Of a DNA stretch of 64,000 nucleotides, positions 34,359 to 41,338 are shown piece after piece. Every line of letters starts with the position of its first letter. Within the stretch, counting starts at the first letter, position 1. The position numbers were made by a program, and so were the translations under genes. Origin of the DNA: Frigoriflavimonas asaccharolytica. GTDB taxonomy: Bacteria; Bacteroidota; Bacteroidia; Flavobacteriales; Weeksellaceae. The stretch spans positions 109,468 through 173,467 of the forward strand of contig NZ_JABSNO010000004.1 of the NCBI RefSeq assembly GCF_013294015.1, read 5' to 3'. The notes beneath the pieces were generated by a model, which was given only the letters and a program-made list of their open reading frames with translations, did no database searches and had not been told where the DNA came from.

Positions 34359-34856
34359 TTATTTAATAACTTTAATTCCAGTTGCCGTAAAAGATAATTC
34401 TTTTTTTGGTTCAGTGATCATTGCAATCTCATCTTTAGATTTCTTTGCATCTTCAGCAAAATGTTTTAAATCTTCTACGGAAGTCATTTTCATTTCTGCA
34501 TCTCCTTCCAAAACAACATTTTTACCTCTTAAAGCAACAGGCACGAAGAAAGAATAATCTTTCATCTTTACCATGAAGTTTTCTTTACTATTTGTTTTTA
34601 CCGTCAACCAACATCCTTTTTTCTCGCAAACTTCTGTAACCGTACCCAAAACGGCAACGTTTTCGATCTTATTGGTTTTCTTCAATTTTTTCTCTAATTG
34701 TTTTGCCGTAAAAGCAGTTTTTAGAACTTCTGGAGAGACTTCTCCACCGTAAAATTCTCCTACTTTTGCTTCACCTTCTGGCGGTCCAGATTTTTGTGCG
34801 TTCACAAAACTTAATGTACTAATAGAAAGTACCAATGCAAATATTATTTTTTTCAT
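34359..34856 (-). CDS. DUF4920-type secreted protein
   Basis: 165 residues with signal peptide MKKIIFALVLSISTLSFVNA. The mature part has VAVLGTVTEVCEKKGCWLTV, the Cys-containing core of the DUF4920 family, then an OB-like segment (FFVPVALRGKNVVLEGDAEM). The two Cys are spaced as in putative copper-handling or redox small proteins, but no function is established. Single gene with a bidirectional terminator, divergent from hppD. Confidence 0.85.
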   Translation of the reverse strand: MKKIIFALVLSISTLSFVNAQKSGPPEGEAKVGEFYGGEVSPEVLKTAFTAKQLEKKLKKTNKIENVAVLGTVTEVCEKKGCWLTVKTNSKENFMVKMKDYSFFVPVALRGKNVVLEGDAEMKMTSVEDLKHFAEDAKKSKDEIAMITEPKKELSFTATGIKVIK

Positions 34857-34979
34857 TTTATTTTTTTGTAAAAATAGGTATTTTTTTTAAAATGAAATTT
34901 CCATAATTAAAAGTTAGCATTTTATATTTCATCACTCATTCAAATTTTTGTAAATTGGCGTTATTAAAAATAAACAATA

Positions 34980-36110
34980 ATGTCTACACAAACATTCGCA
35001 GAAAAAATAGCGCAAGCAGAGAATTTTTTACCTATAAATGGTACAGATTATCTAGAATTTTATGTCGGAAATGCAAAGCAAGCAGCCCATTTTTACAAAA
35101 CCGCTTTTGGTTTTCAATCTTTGGCTTATGCAGGTCCGGAAACTGGCGTGAGAGATCGTGCTTCTTACGTTTTGCAACAAGGCAAAATAAGATTGGTACT
35201 TACTTCTGGTTTAAATTCTGATTCGCCAATTTGCGAGCATCAAAAAAAACATGGAGACGGTGTGAAAATTCTTGCACTTTGGGTAGATGATGCCTATTCT
35301 GCGTTCGAAGAAACTACAAAACGCGGTGGAAAACCTTATCTGGAACCAATGACTATTACCGATGAACATGGTGAAGTGAGAATGTCTGGAATTTATACAT
35401 ATGGCGAAACCGTTCACATGTTTATCGAAAGAAAAAATTACACCGGAGCATTTATGCCAGGCTACGAAAAATGGGAAAGCGTATATAATCCTGAAGAAGT
35501 TGGTTTGCTTTATGTAGATCACTGCGTAGGAAATGTAGGTTGGGATAGAATGCTACCAACTGTAGAATGGTATGAAAAAGTGATGGGATTTGTAAATATT
35601 TTAAGTTTTGATGACAAGCAAATCAACACAGAATATTCTGCTTTGATGAGCAAAGTAATGAGCAATGGAAATGGTTTTGCAAAATTCCCAATCAACGAAC
35701 CTGCAGAAGGAGCAAAAAAATCTCAAATTGAGGAATATTTAGATTTTTATGAGGGAGAAGGTGTTCAGCATATTGCAGTTGCAACAAAAGATATTATTCA
35801 TACTGTAAAAACTTTAAAAGCAAGAGGGATAGAATTTTTGAGCGCACCACCAGAAGCGTACTACGAAATGATCCCGGAAAGAGTGGGAACTATTGGCGAA
35901 GACATCAAACAATTGATGGAATTGGGAATATTAGTAGATCATGATGAAGAAGGGTATTTATTGCAAATCTTCACAAAACCGATTGAAGATAGACCTACTC
36001 TATTCTTTGAAATAATAGAAAGACATGGCGCGCAAAGTTTTGGCGCTGGAAATTTCAAAGCGTTATTTGAAGCCTTGGAAAGAGAGCAAGAGAAACGTGG
36101 AAACTTGTAG
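34980..36110 (+). CDS. hppD: 4-hydroxyphenylpyruvate dioxygenase
   Basis: 376 residues, full length. It converts 4-hydroxyphenylpyruvate to homogentisate with Fe(II). Two VOC domains: the first from DYLEFYVGNAKQAAHFY, the second carrying the Fe ligands, His in YVDHCVGNV, His in GVQHIAVAT and Glu in TLFFEIIERHG, with the closing GNFKALFEALE helix. Part of the tyrosine route with hmgA upstream and fahA downstream. Its own strong hairpin terminator follows. Confidence 0.95.
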   Translation: MSTQTFAEKIAQAENFLPINGTDYLEFYVGNAKQAAHFYKTAFGFQSLAYAGPETGVRDRASYVLQQGKIRLVLTSGLNSDSPICEHQKKHGDGVKILALWVDDAYSAFEETTKRGGKPYLEPMTITDEHGEVRMSGIYTYGETVHMFIERKNYTGAFMPGYEKWESVYNPEEVGLLYVDHCVGNVGWDRMLPTVEWYEKVMGFVNILSFDDKQINTEYSALMSKVMSNGNGFAKFPINEPAEGAKKSQIEEYLDFYEGEGVQHIAVATKDIIHTVKTLKARGIEFLSAPPEAYYEMIPERVGTIGEDIKQLMELGILVDHDEEGYLLQIFTKPIEDRPTLFFEIIERHGAQSFGAGNFKALFEALEREQEKRGNL

Positions 36111-36139
36111 TTTTCTCTTTATCATTAAATTTTTTGAAG

Positions 36140-36161
36140 AATTAAGGTCATTATGACTTAA
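36140..36161. promoter_or_regulatory. Near-palindrome after hppD
   Basis: ATTAAGGTCATTATGACTTAAT: arms ATTAAG(G)TCAT and ATGACTTAAT. It could be a regulator site, or part of the transcript end; weak. Confidence 0.35.
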
Positions 36162-36172
36162 TGACAAAATAT

Positions 36173-36207
36173 AACCTAAATAAACAAAGTTTATTTAGGT
36201 TAATAAA
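36173..36207 (+). terminator. hppD terminator
   Basis: Perfect 13-pair stem AACCTAAATAAAC / GTTTATTTAGGTT with a three-A loop, then AATAAAATT. The A/T-rich tail is not a clean U run. Confidence 0.75.
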
Positions 36208-36255
36208 ATTTAGGCTAAAGAAGTTTGGCATGATTAGAATTAAATAATACACATA

Positions 36256-36735
36256 ATGAAAAAAATAATTTTAAGTTTCGTATTGATTTCATTTTCAATT
36301 TTAATGAATGCACAATATGGAAGTTTAGATGCAATTTTGACGAAATTGGAACAGCGGAAAGGAATTAATCAGCCGCTTGTGAAACAAGATATTTCTCGCA
36401 AAAAATTTATTTTAATAGAAGAATTTCCAGATCATACGGAAAGAAGTTTTGTAATCATCAATGGAAAAAATTTGACTTATGTAGAAATTTTTGATGATAA
36501 AAAAGATGGAACAAGTGTTTCCAATGTATTTTCTGGAGATGTACTTCAGACTAGAAAGAATATAGTTTCCATCCGCGCCAATCTTTTGGAAGGCAAAAAA
36601 ATTGCAATCCCAATTACAAAAACTTTTTTTGCGACCAACCAAGACGAAATTATCTATTTGGTAGATATCAACACGAAAAAAAGGTGGATAGATGAGGCTT
36701 TCATCAATCAAACCATGAAGAAAAAAAAGAAATAG
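36256..36735 (+). CDS. Small secreted protein, 159 residues, hypothetical
   Basis: A signal peptide (ISFSILMNAQ, cut after NAQ) is followed by a basic mature chain with a Lys-rich C-terminus (MKKKKK). No family recognised. It lies between hppD and fahA and is transcribed in the same direction, so it may be carried along with the tyrosine genes, although hairpins and repeat DNA surround it. Confidence 0.7.
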   Translation: MKKIILSFVLISFSILMNAQYGSLDAILTKLEQRKGINQPLVKQDISRKKFILIEEFPDHTERSFVIINGKNLTYVEIFDDKKDGTSVSNVFSGDVLQTRKNIVSIRANLLEGKKIAIPITKTFFATNQDEIIYLVDINTKKRWIDEAFINQTMKKKKK

Positions 36736-36790
36736 GCGACTTTTAAAACTTTTAAAACTTTTAAATAAATCTTATTTTATTACAAATCTT

Positions 36791-36882
36791 GCTCTCGTCC
36801 TAAAAAAAGCGATGAGTGGATTCCGATGTAAAAGCGGAAGGAACAAAAGGTATCGTCTTGAAGACGAGACTGCCCAAAAAAT
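36791..36882 (+). repeat. Possible diverged copy of the structured intergenic repeat
   Basis: GCGATGAGTGGATTCC followed later by a CGTCTTGAAGACG hairpin and GACTGCCCAAAAA, echoing the AGTGG..TCC and GCTGCCCAAAAA ends of copy 1. CTCGTC and GACGAG flank the core. It is weaker than the other two copies. Confidence 0.4.
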
Positions 36883-36918
36883 TAGTATCAATTTTCTCAA
36901 ATACTTTAAATATTTAAT

Positions 36919-38169
36919 ATGAAATCATTTGTAAATTATACGGAAGAATCTGACTTTTCTATACACAACGTTCCATTCGGAGTTGCAGTTTTTAATCAAG
37001 AATATATTGCTTGTGCCACGAGAATTGGCGATATGGTTTTGGATCTTGCCACATTATACGATTACGGATTTTTAGAAAACATTGATGGTTTGAATGAAAA
37101 TGTGTTTGAAGCCTACACTTTAAATGAATTCATAGAACTCGGAAAACCTGTAACGAATGCTGTTCGCGAGAAAATTCAGCAATTATTACTAGAAGGTTCT
37201 TTGCTTTCTAAAGATGAAAAAAGCATAGAAGATTGCTTCTTTGATTTGGATCAGGTGAAAATGATGATGCCCGTTCATGTTCCCAATTATACAGATTTCT
37301 ATAGCAGTATAGAACATGCAACCAACGTGGGATCTATGTTTCGCGATCCTGCAAATGCACTTTTACCAAACTGGAAACACATTCCGGTTGGATATCATGG
37401 CAGAGCTTCTTCCATCGTTATTTCTGGGACAGATTTGCATAGACCAAAAGGACAAACGAAACCAGCAGACATGGATAAACCAATTTTTGGACCCTCTAAA
37501 CAACTAGATTTCGAATTGGAAATGGGCTTCATCATCAATCAAAATACCGAAATGGGAACTTCTATTTCTGTAGGAGATGCAGAAGATTCTATTTTTGGAA
37601 TGGTTTTGTTTAATGATTGGTCTGCAAGAGATATACAAGCTTGGGAATACGTTCCACTTGGACCATTTTTAGCAAAAAATTTCGGGTCTACAGTTTCACC
37701 TTGGGTGGTGACTTTAGAAGCATTAGCACCATTTAGAGCTTCTTCACCGAAACAAGATCCTGAAGTTTTGGATTATCTAAAATTTGAGGGAAACAAAAAT
37801 TTTGACATCAATCTTGAAGTATTTTTACAACCAGAAAACGGTGAAGAAAACCTCATCGCACAAAGCAATTTCAAATACATGTATTGGAATATGGCGCAAC
37901 AATTAGCACATCACACCATAAATGGTTGCAACGTGGAAGTTGGAGATTTGTATGCATCGGGAACCATTTCTGGTAAAGAAAAAGATTCTTACGGATCTAT
38001 GCTAGAATTAACGTGGAGAGGTACAAATCCTATTCAATTAAAAGATGGAAGCGAGAGAAAATTTATTGATGATAACGATACGATTATCATGAGAGGTTTC
38101 GCGGAAAAAGATGGATTGAGAGTTGGTTTTGGGGAAGTTTCTGGGAAGATATTGGCTGCTAAACCATAG
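36919..38169 (+). CDS. fahA: Fumarylacetoacetase
   Basis: 416 residues. It splits fumarylacetoacetate to fumarate and acetoacetate, the last step of tyrosine breakdown. An N-terminal SH3-like domain is followed by the catalytic FAH fold: metal ligands lie in DFYSSIEHA, the QLDFELEMGFI strand (Glu pair) and NDWSARDIQAWEY. YHGRASSIV and the C-terminal GTISGKEKDSYGSMLELTW complete the site. In frame with hppD and hmgA as a pathway set. No maleylacetoacetate isomerase gene is seen in the window. Confidence 0.95.
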   Translation: MKSFVNYTEESDFSIHNVPFGVAVFNQEYIACATRIGDMVLDLATLYDYGFLENIDGLNENVFEAYTLNEFIELGKPVTNAVREKIQQLLLEGSLLSKDEKSIEDCFFDLDQVKMMMPVHVPNYTDFYSSIEHATNVGSMFRDPANALLPNWKHIPVGYHGRASSIVISGTDLHRPKGQTKPADMDKPIFGPSKQLDFELEMGFIINQNTEMGTSISVGDAEDSIFGMVLFNDWSARDIQAWEYVPLGPFLAKNFGSTVSPWVVTLEALAPFRASSPKQDPEVLDYLKFEGNKNFDINLEVFLQPENGEENLIAQSNFKYMYWNMAQQLAHHTINGCNVEVGDLYASGTISGKEKDSYGSMLELTWRGTNPIQLKDGSERKFIDDNDTIIMRGFAEKDGLRVGFGEVSGKILAAKP

Positions 38170-38203
38170 TTTATTTTTACCACATTCTTTAACTGTACTT
38201 TTT

Positions 38204-38284
38204 TAACCACATTAGTTTCTTTTTTTTTAGCGTTTTATTTTAGTTAGCATTAGTTCACATAAGTTTTAAAATCAGAGATTTTTA
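38204..38284. repeat. Left inverted repeat flanking the GxxExxY gene
   Basis: Contains CCACATTAGTTTC, then CATTAGTTCACATAAGTTTT (38248-38267) and AAAATCAGAGATTTTTA (38268-38284). The latter two are the near-exact reverse complement of 38801-38820 and 38743-38759 respectively. Confidence 0.75.
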
Positions 38285-38295
38285 TATATGAAATT

Positions 38296-38733
38296 ATGGA
38301 AATTACACAGAAATTTATTAACGAACTAACATATAAAATAACGGGAGCATGTATTGAAGTTCATAAAATACTTGGTCCCGGTCTTTTAGAGAATGTCTAT
38401 CATCAGTGTTTGAAGAAGGAATTCTCACTTCTAAATTTAAGAACTAAATCCGAATTAGAAATACCATTAGATTACAAAGGTGAAATTGTAGATTACAAAG
38501 GTGAAATTGTAGATTGCAAAGTAAAATGCGATTTCTTAATTGAAGATTTGATTATTCTCGAATTAAAATCTGTTGTAGAATTTCACGATATTCATCGAGC
38601 GCAAACTTTGAATTACATGAATTTACTAAAAGTACCTAAAGGAATTCTTATAAACTTCAATGTCAACAATCTATATCACGAGGGACATGAAACTTTTGTT
38701 AATAAATACTTTTCTAATTTGCCTAAAAATTGA
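38296..38733 (+). CDS. GxxExxY protein, PD-(D/E)xK nuclease-like
   Basis: 145 residues. The eponymous motif is Gly29-LL-Glu32-NV-Tyr35, and the nuclease-type signature follows: Asp79, then Glu89-L-Lys91 (ILELKSV). This family belongs to the PD-(D/E)xK nuclease superfamily, function unknown; it is often dispersed in Bacteroidetes genomes. Here it sits in the tyrosine catabolism region between imperfect inverted repeats, suggesting an inserted mobile unit. A seven-residue segment (DYKGEIV) is present twice in tandem, next to the likely active-site region. Confidence 0.87.
   Translation: MEITQKFINELTYKITGACIEVHKILGPGLLENVYHQCLKKEFSLLNLRTKSELEIPLDYKGEIVDYKGEIVDCKVKCDFLIEDLIILELKSVVEFHDIHRAQTLNYMNLLKVPKGILINFNVNNLYHEGHETFVNKYFSNLPKN
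38470..38511 (+). repeat. In-frame 21-base tandem duplication within the GxxExxY gene
   Basis: Two exact 21-base copies (38470-38490 and 38491-38511), each encoding DYKGEIV, followed by a third partial copy encoding D-C-K. It lengthens a loop before the catalytic Asp79. Confidence 0.9.
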
Positions 38734-38741
38734 AATCTAAA

Positions 38742-38820
38742 TTAAAAATCTTTGATTTTGAAAACTAATGTGAAACTAAATATCCTCAAGATAAATAACT
38801 AAAAACTTATGTGACTAATG
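38742..38820. repeat. Right inverted repeat flanking the GxxExxY gene
   Basis: TAAAAATCTTTGATTTT and AAAACTTATGTGACTAATG reverse-complement the left copy, with an extra stretch of about 40 bases between them. Its last three bases form the ATG at 38818, arguing that the next gene starts instead at 38839. Confidence 0.75.
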
Positions 38821-38838
38821 CTTCAAAAAAATTCCAAT

Positions 38839-39666
38839 ATGAAATCCATCAATATAAAAGACCTTAATAATTTTGAATTGCAAACACTTTTGCAGACAGC
38901 TGTTGCACCACGTCCGATTGCTCTTGCATCTACCATTGATAAAGATGGAAATGTAAATCTATCGCCGTTTAGTTTTTTTAATCTTTTTAGCAGTAATCCT
39001 CCGGTTTTGATATTTTCTCCAGCAAGAAGAGTCCGAGATAATACCACCAAACACACGTTAGAGAATGTGTTGGAAGTTCCAGAAGTCGTTATTGGTAACG
39101 TGAACTTTGAAATGGTGCAGCAAGTTTCTCTGTCTTCTACGGAATATGAAGATGGCGTGAATGAATTTGTGAAAACAGGACTAACCATGAAACCTGCAGA
39201 TTTGATAAAACCACCTTTAATTGTAGAAAGTCCAGTAAACATGGAATGCAAAGTTCTGGAAGTGAAATCTTTAGGACCTAATGGTGGTGCTGGAAATTTG
39301 GTAATTTGTGAAGTTGTAAAAATTCATGTGCGAGAAGAATTTTTAAATGAAAATGGAAATTTAGATCAAACAAAACTGAATTTAGTTTCTAGATTGGGTA
39401 GTAGTTGGTATGGAAAAACCTCGGTAGACACACTATTTGAAGTCCCAAAACCATTGCAAAAGAAAGGAATTGGCTATGATCAACTACCGCAATCGATAAA
39501 AAATTCTAAAGTTTTTACCGGTAATGATTTGGGAATGCTCGCCAATGTGGAGGAATTGCTGAAAGGCAACTTTTCTGCTGATGAGAAAATCCATTTTGAA
39601 GCCCAAAAACTTTTACTAGAAAGTAAAACTGCCGAAGCTTGGAAAATTTTGAATTCGAATAATTAA
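38839..39666 (+). CDS. Flavin reductase family protein (FMN-binding split barrel)
   Basis: 275 residues from the ATG at 38839 (MKSINIKDLNNFELQ); the in-frame ATG at 38818 lies in the inverted repeat and is rejected. The split-barrel FMN region reads RPIALASTIDKDGNVNLSPF with the SFFNLFSSNPP loop. Such reductases supply FMNH2 or act as oxygenase partners; members are commonly linked to aromatic or tyrosine degradation clusters. The ATG of the next gene overlaps its stop by one base. Confidence 0.87.
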   Translation: MKSINIKDLNNFELQTLLQTAVAPRPIALASTIDKDGNVNLSPFSFFNLFSSNPPVLIFSPARRVRDNTTKHTLENVLEVPEVVIGNVNFEMVQQVSLSSTEYEDGVNEFVKTGLTMKPADLIKPPLIVESPVNMECKVLEVKSLGPNGGAGNLVICEVVKIHVREEFLNENGNLDQTKLNLVSRLGSSWYGKTSVDTLFEVPKPLQKKGIGYDQLPQSIKNSKVFTGNDLGMLANVEELLKGNFSADEKIHFEAQKLLLESKTAEAWKILNSNN

Positions 39667-40319
39667 TGAATAGAAAATTCCATTTTTTATTAATACTTGT
39701 CATTTTTCAAAGCTGTTTTGTTCCTGTACGGCGAGATTATCTTGGTTTTAGTCCGGCACTGGCATTTAATAATGAAAAAAAATGGTTGATCAATGATCTT
39801 TTTTCAGATCTTACATCTGTGCAAAGAGAACATTTAGATCGTAAAATTTTGGCAGAATTTAATTATTTAAGCGGCGGAAAGGCTTTTTCTGTGGCTGAGG
39901 CAAAAAGTAAAAATTTATTGCCTTCTAACATATCTTATACACCAAATGAGACGGAATTAGAAAATTTAAGAACCAATACTGATTTTGATTTTTTGGTAAA
40001 TGTAAGAACCGTACAATTAAGAGATGAAGTATCTACTTTTGAGCTAAATAAACCACTTCAGTACAGTAAAAATTCTGCTTTTGCCTTGCTAGAAGTTTAC
40101 GATTTAAAAACTGGCAAAAAGATATATTATCAAAAAGCATTTTCTGAAATGGACTTAGATCGGCAGCAAAACTATCCTGAAATATCTACAGAAAACGCGA
40201 ACCGGAACCTACAAGAAAATAGAAATAAAGGTCCGTTTTTCACGTATTCTGCTTCGTCTTTATCAATTAAAAATTTAAAGAAAATTTTGAAAGATATTGA
40301 TAAAAAAGCCGTTAAATAA
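39666..40319 (+). CDS. Putative lipoprotein, 217 residues
   Basis: Short signal ending FQSCFVP, with a plausible lipobox Cys near residue 18. The mature part holds conserved-looking segments (DFDFLVNVRTVQLRD, ALLEVYDLKTGKKIYYQKA) typical of small Bacteroidetes outer-membrane lipoproteins of unknown role. Its ATG overlaps the stop of the flavin reductase gene by one base, so they are translationally linked. Convergent with an alpha/beta hydrolase gene. Confidence 0.7.
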   Translation: MNRKFHFLLILVIFQSCFVPVRRDYLGFSPALAFNNEKKWLINDLFSDLTSVQREHLDRKILAEFNYLSGGKAFSVAEAKSKNLLPSNISYTPNETELENLRTNTDFDFLVNVRTVQLRDEVSTFELNKPLQYSKNSAFALLEVYDLKTGKKIYYQKAFSEMDLDRQQNYPEISTENANRNLQENRNKGPFFTYSASSLSIKNLKKILKDIDKKAVK

Positions 40320-40383
40320 AATCAATTTTTCAAAGAAATAAAAATTTTACAAAGCATTGTTAGAACTTTAAGCTCTAGCTACG

Positions 40384-41220
40384 CTATTTTTTATCAAAAA
40401 AATCTATTGCAGATTTTACAGCCAAATTCATAGCAACAGGAAGTTTAAAATCCTTCCAAGGTTCCTTAGAATTGAAGGTGTGTCCAGTATTTTCTATCAG
40501 TAATAATTTAGAATTTGCAATCCATTTTGATAGATTTTCCGCAGCAGAAACATCTACACTTTCATCTTGGCTTCCATGAATGATCAATGTAGGAATTTTT
40601 ATATTTTTTGCAGCCTTTTGAATATTGAACCTTTCTTTATTTTCTAAATAATCATTTAAAAATTGAATTTTGTGCGGCATTTGTTGCTTCGTTCGGCTGT
40701 TGTAGGTTTCATAAACGCCTGTAGCTTTCCAATCTTCTAGCTTCTCACCAGTCACAAATCTATCCATAGAATCTACACTTCCCATCGTAATTAATGAAGA
40801 TATTCTGGAATCTTCACCCGCTTTTAAAATACAAATTCCTCCGCCTCGACTATGTCCGATTAAAGAAATTTTATCTTGATTTACATTTTCAAATTTTGAA
40901 AAATAATCAATCACCACTTCCAAATCTTCTAATTCTTGGCTATAATTATTCTCCGAAAAAGCTTCAATATCAGTAAATTCGGATGTATTTTCTGTGCCAA
41001 TTCCGTTCATAGAAAAATTGAAATTAACGAACAGAAAACCTGCTTTTGCAAATTTTTCTGCCATTAAATTCCATGCTCCCCAATCTTTGAAACCTTTGTA
41101 GCCATGAGCAAAAATGACTAAAGGTAATTTTCCATCTATTTCTGGAATATAGAAATCTGCAAGAAATTTTCTGCCTTGTTTATTTTCTAAAATGATGTTT
41201 TTTTCTGTTTTAAATTTCAT
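40384..41220 (-). CDS. Alpha/beta hydrolase (dienelactone/S9-like)
   Basis: 278 residues. The nucleophile elbow GHSRGG near residue 125 holds the catalytic Ser; Asp follows in HGSQDESVD, and His in ENTGHTFNSK. FAHGYKGFKDWG is the oxyanion-hole region. No signal peptide. Substrate unknown; the layout resembles acyl-peptide hydrolase or carboxylesterase-type enzymes. It lies downstream of an M13 peptidase gene on the same strand, but that gene's terminator intervenes. Confidence 0.85.
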   Translation of the reverse strand: MKFKTEKNIILENKQGRKFLADFYIPEIDGKLPLVIFAHGYKGFKDWGAWNLMAEKFAKAGFLFVNFNFSMNGIGTENTSEFTDIEAFSENNYSQELEDLEVVIDYFSKFENVNQDKISLIGHSRGGGICILKAGEDSRISSLITMGSVDSMDRFVTGEKLEDWKATGVYETYNSRTKQQMPHKIQFLNDYLENKERFNIQKAAKNIKIPTLIIHGSQDESVDVSAAENLSKWIANSKLLLIENTGHTFNSKEPWKDFKLPVAMNLAVKSAIDFFDKK

Positions 41221-41288
41221 CTGAATTTATTTTCAAGTTTAAATTTACGCAATAATATATAAGTTTGAAACTAATCGATATAAATCAT

Positions 41289-41319
41289 AAAAAAACCCTT
41301 TCAAAAGTTGAAAGGGTTT
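41289..41319 (-). terminator. Rho-independent terminator of the M13 peptidase gene
   Basis: Stem AAACCCTTTCAA / TTGAAAGGGTTT with a run of A on the left (U tract on the minus strand), 20 bases past the M13 stop. Confidence 0.88.
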
Positions 41320-41338
41320 GTTTGTATTGAAAAAGTAA

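Noticed and set aside
38818-38838. Upstream start of the flavin reductase gene
   Set aside because: The ATG is part of the inverted repeat; the next ATG at 38839 fits the family.
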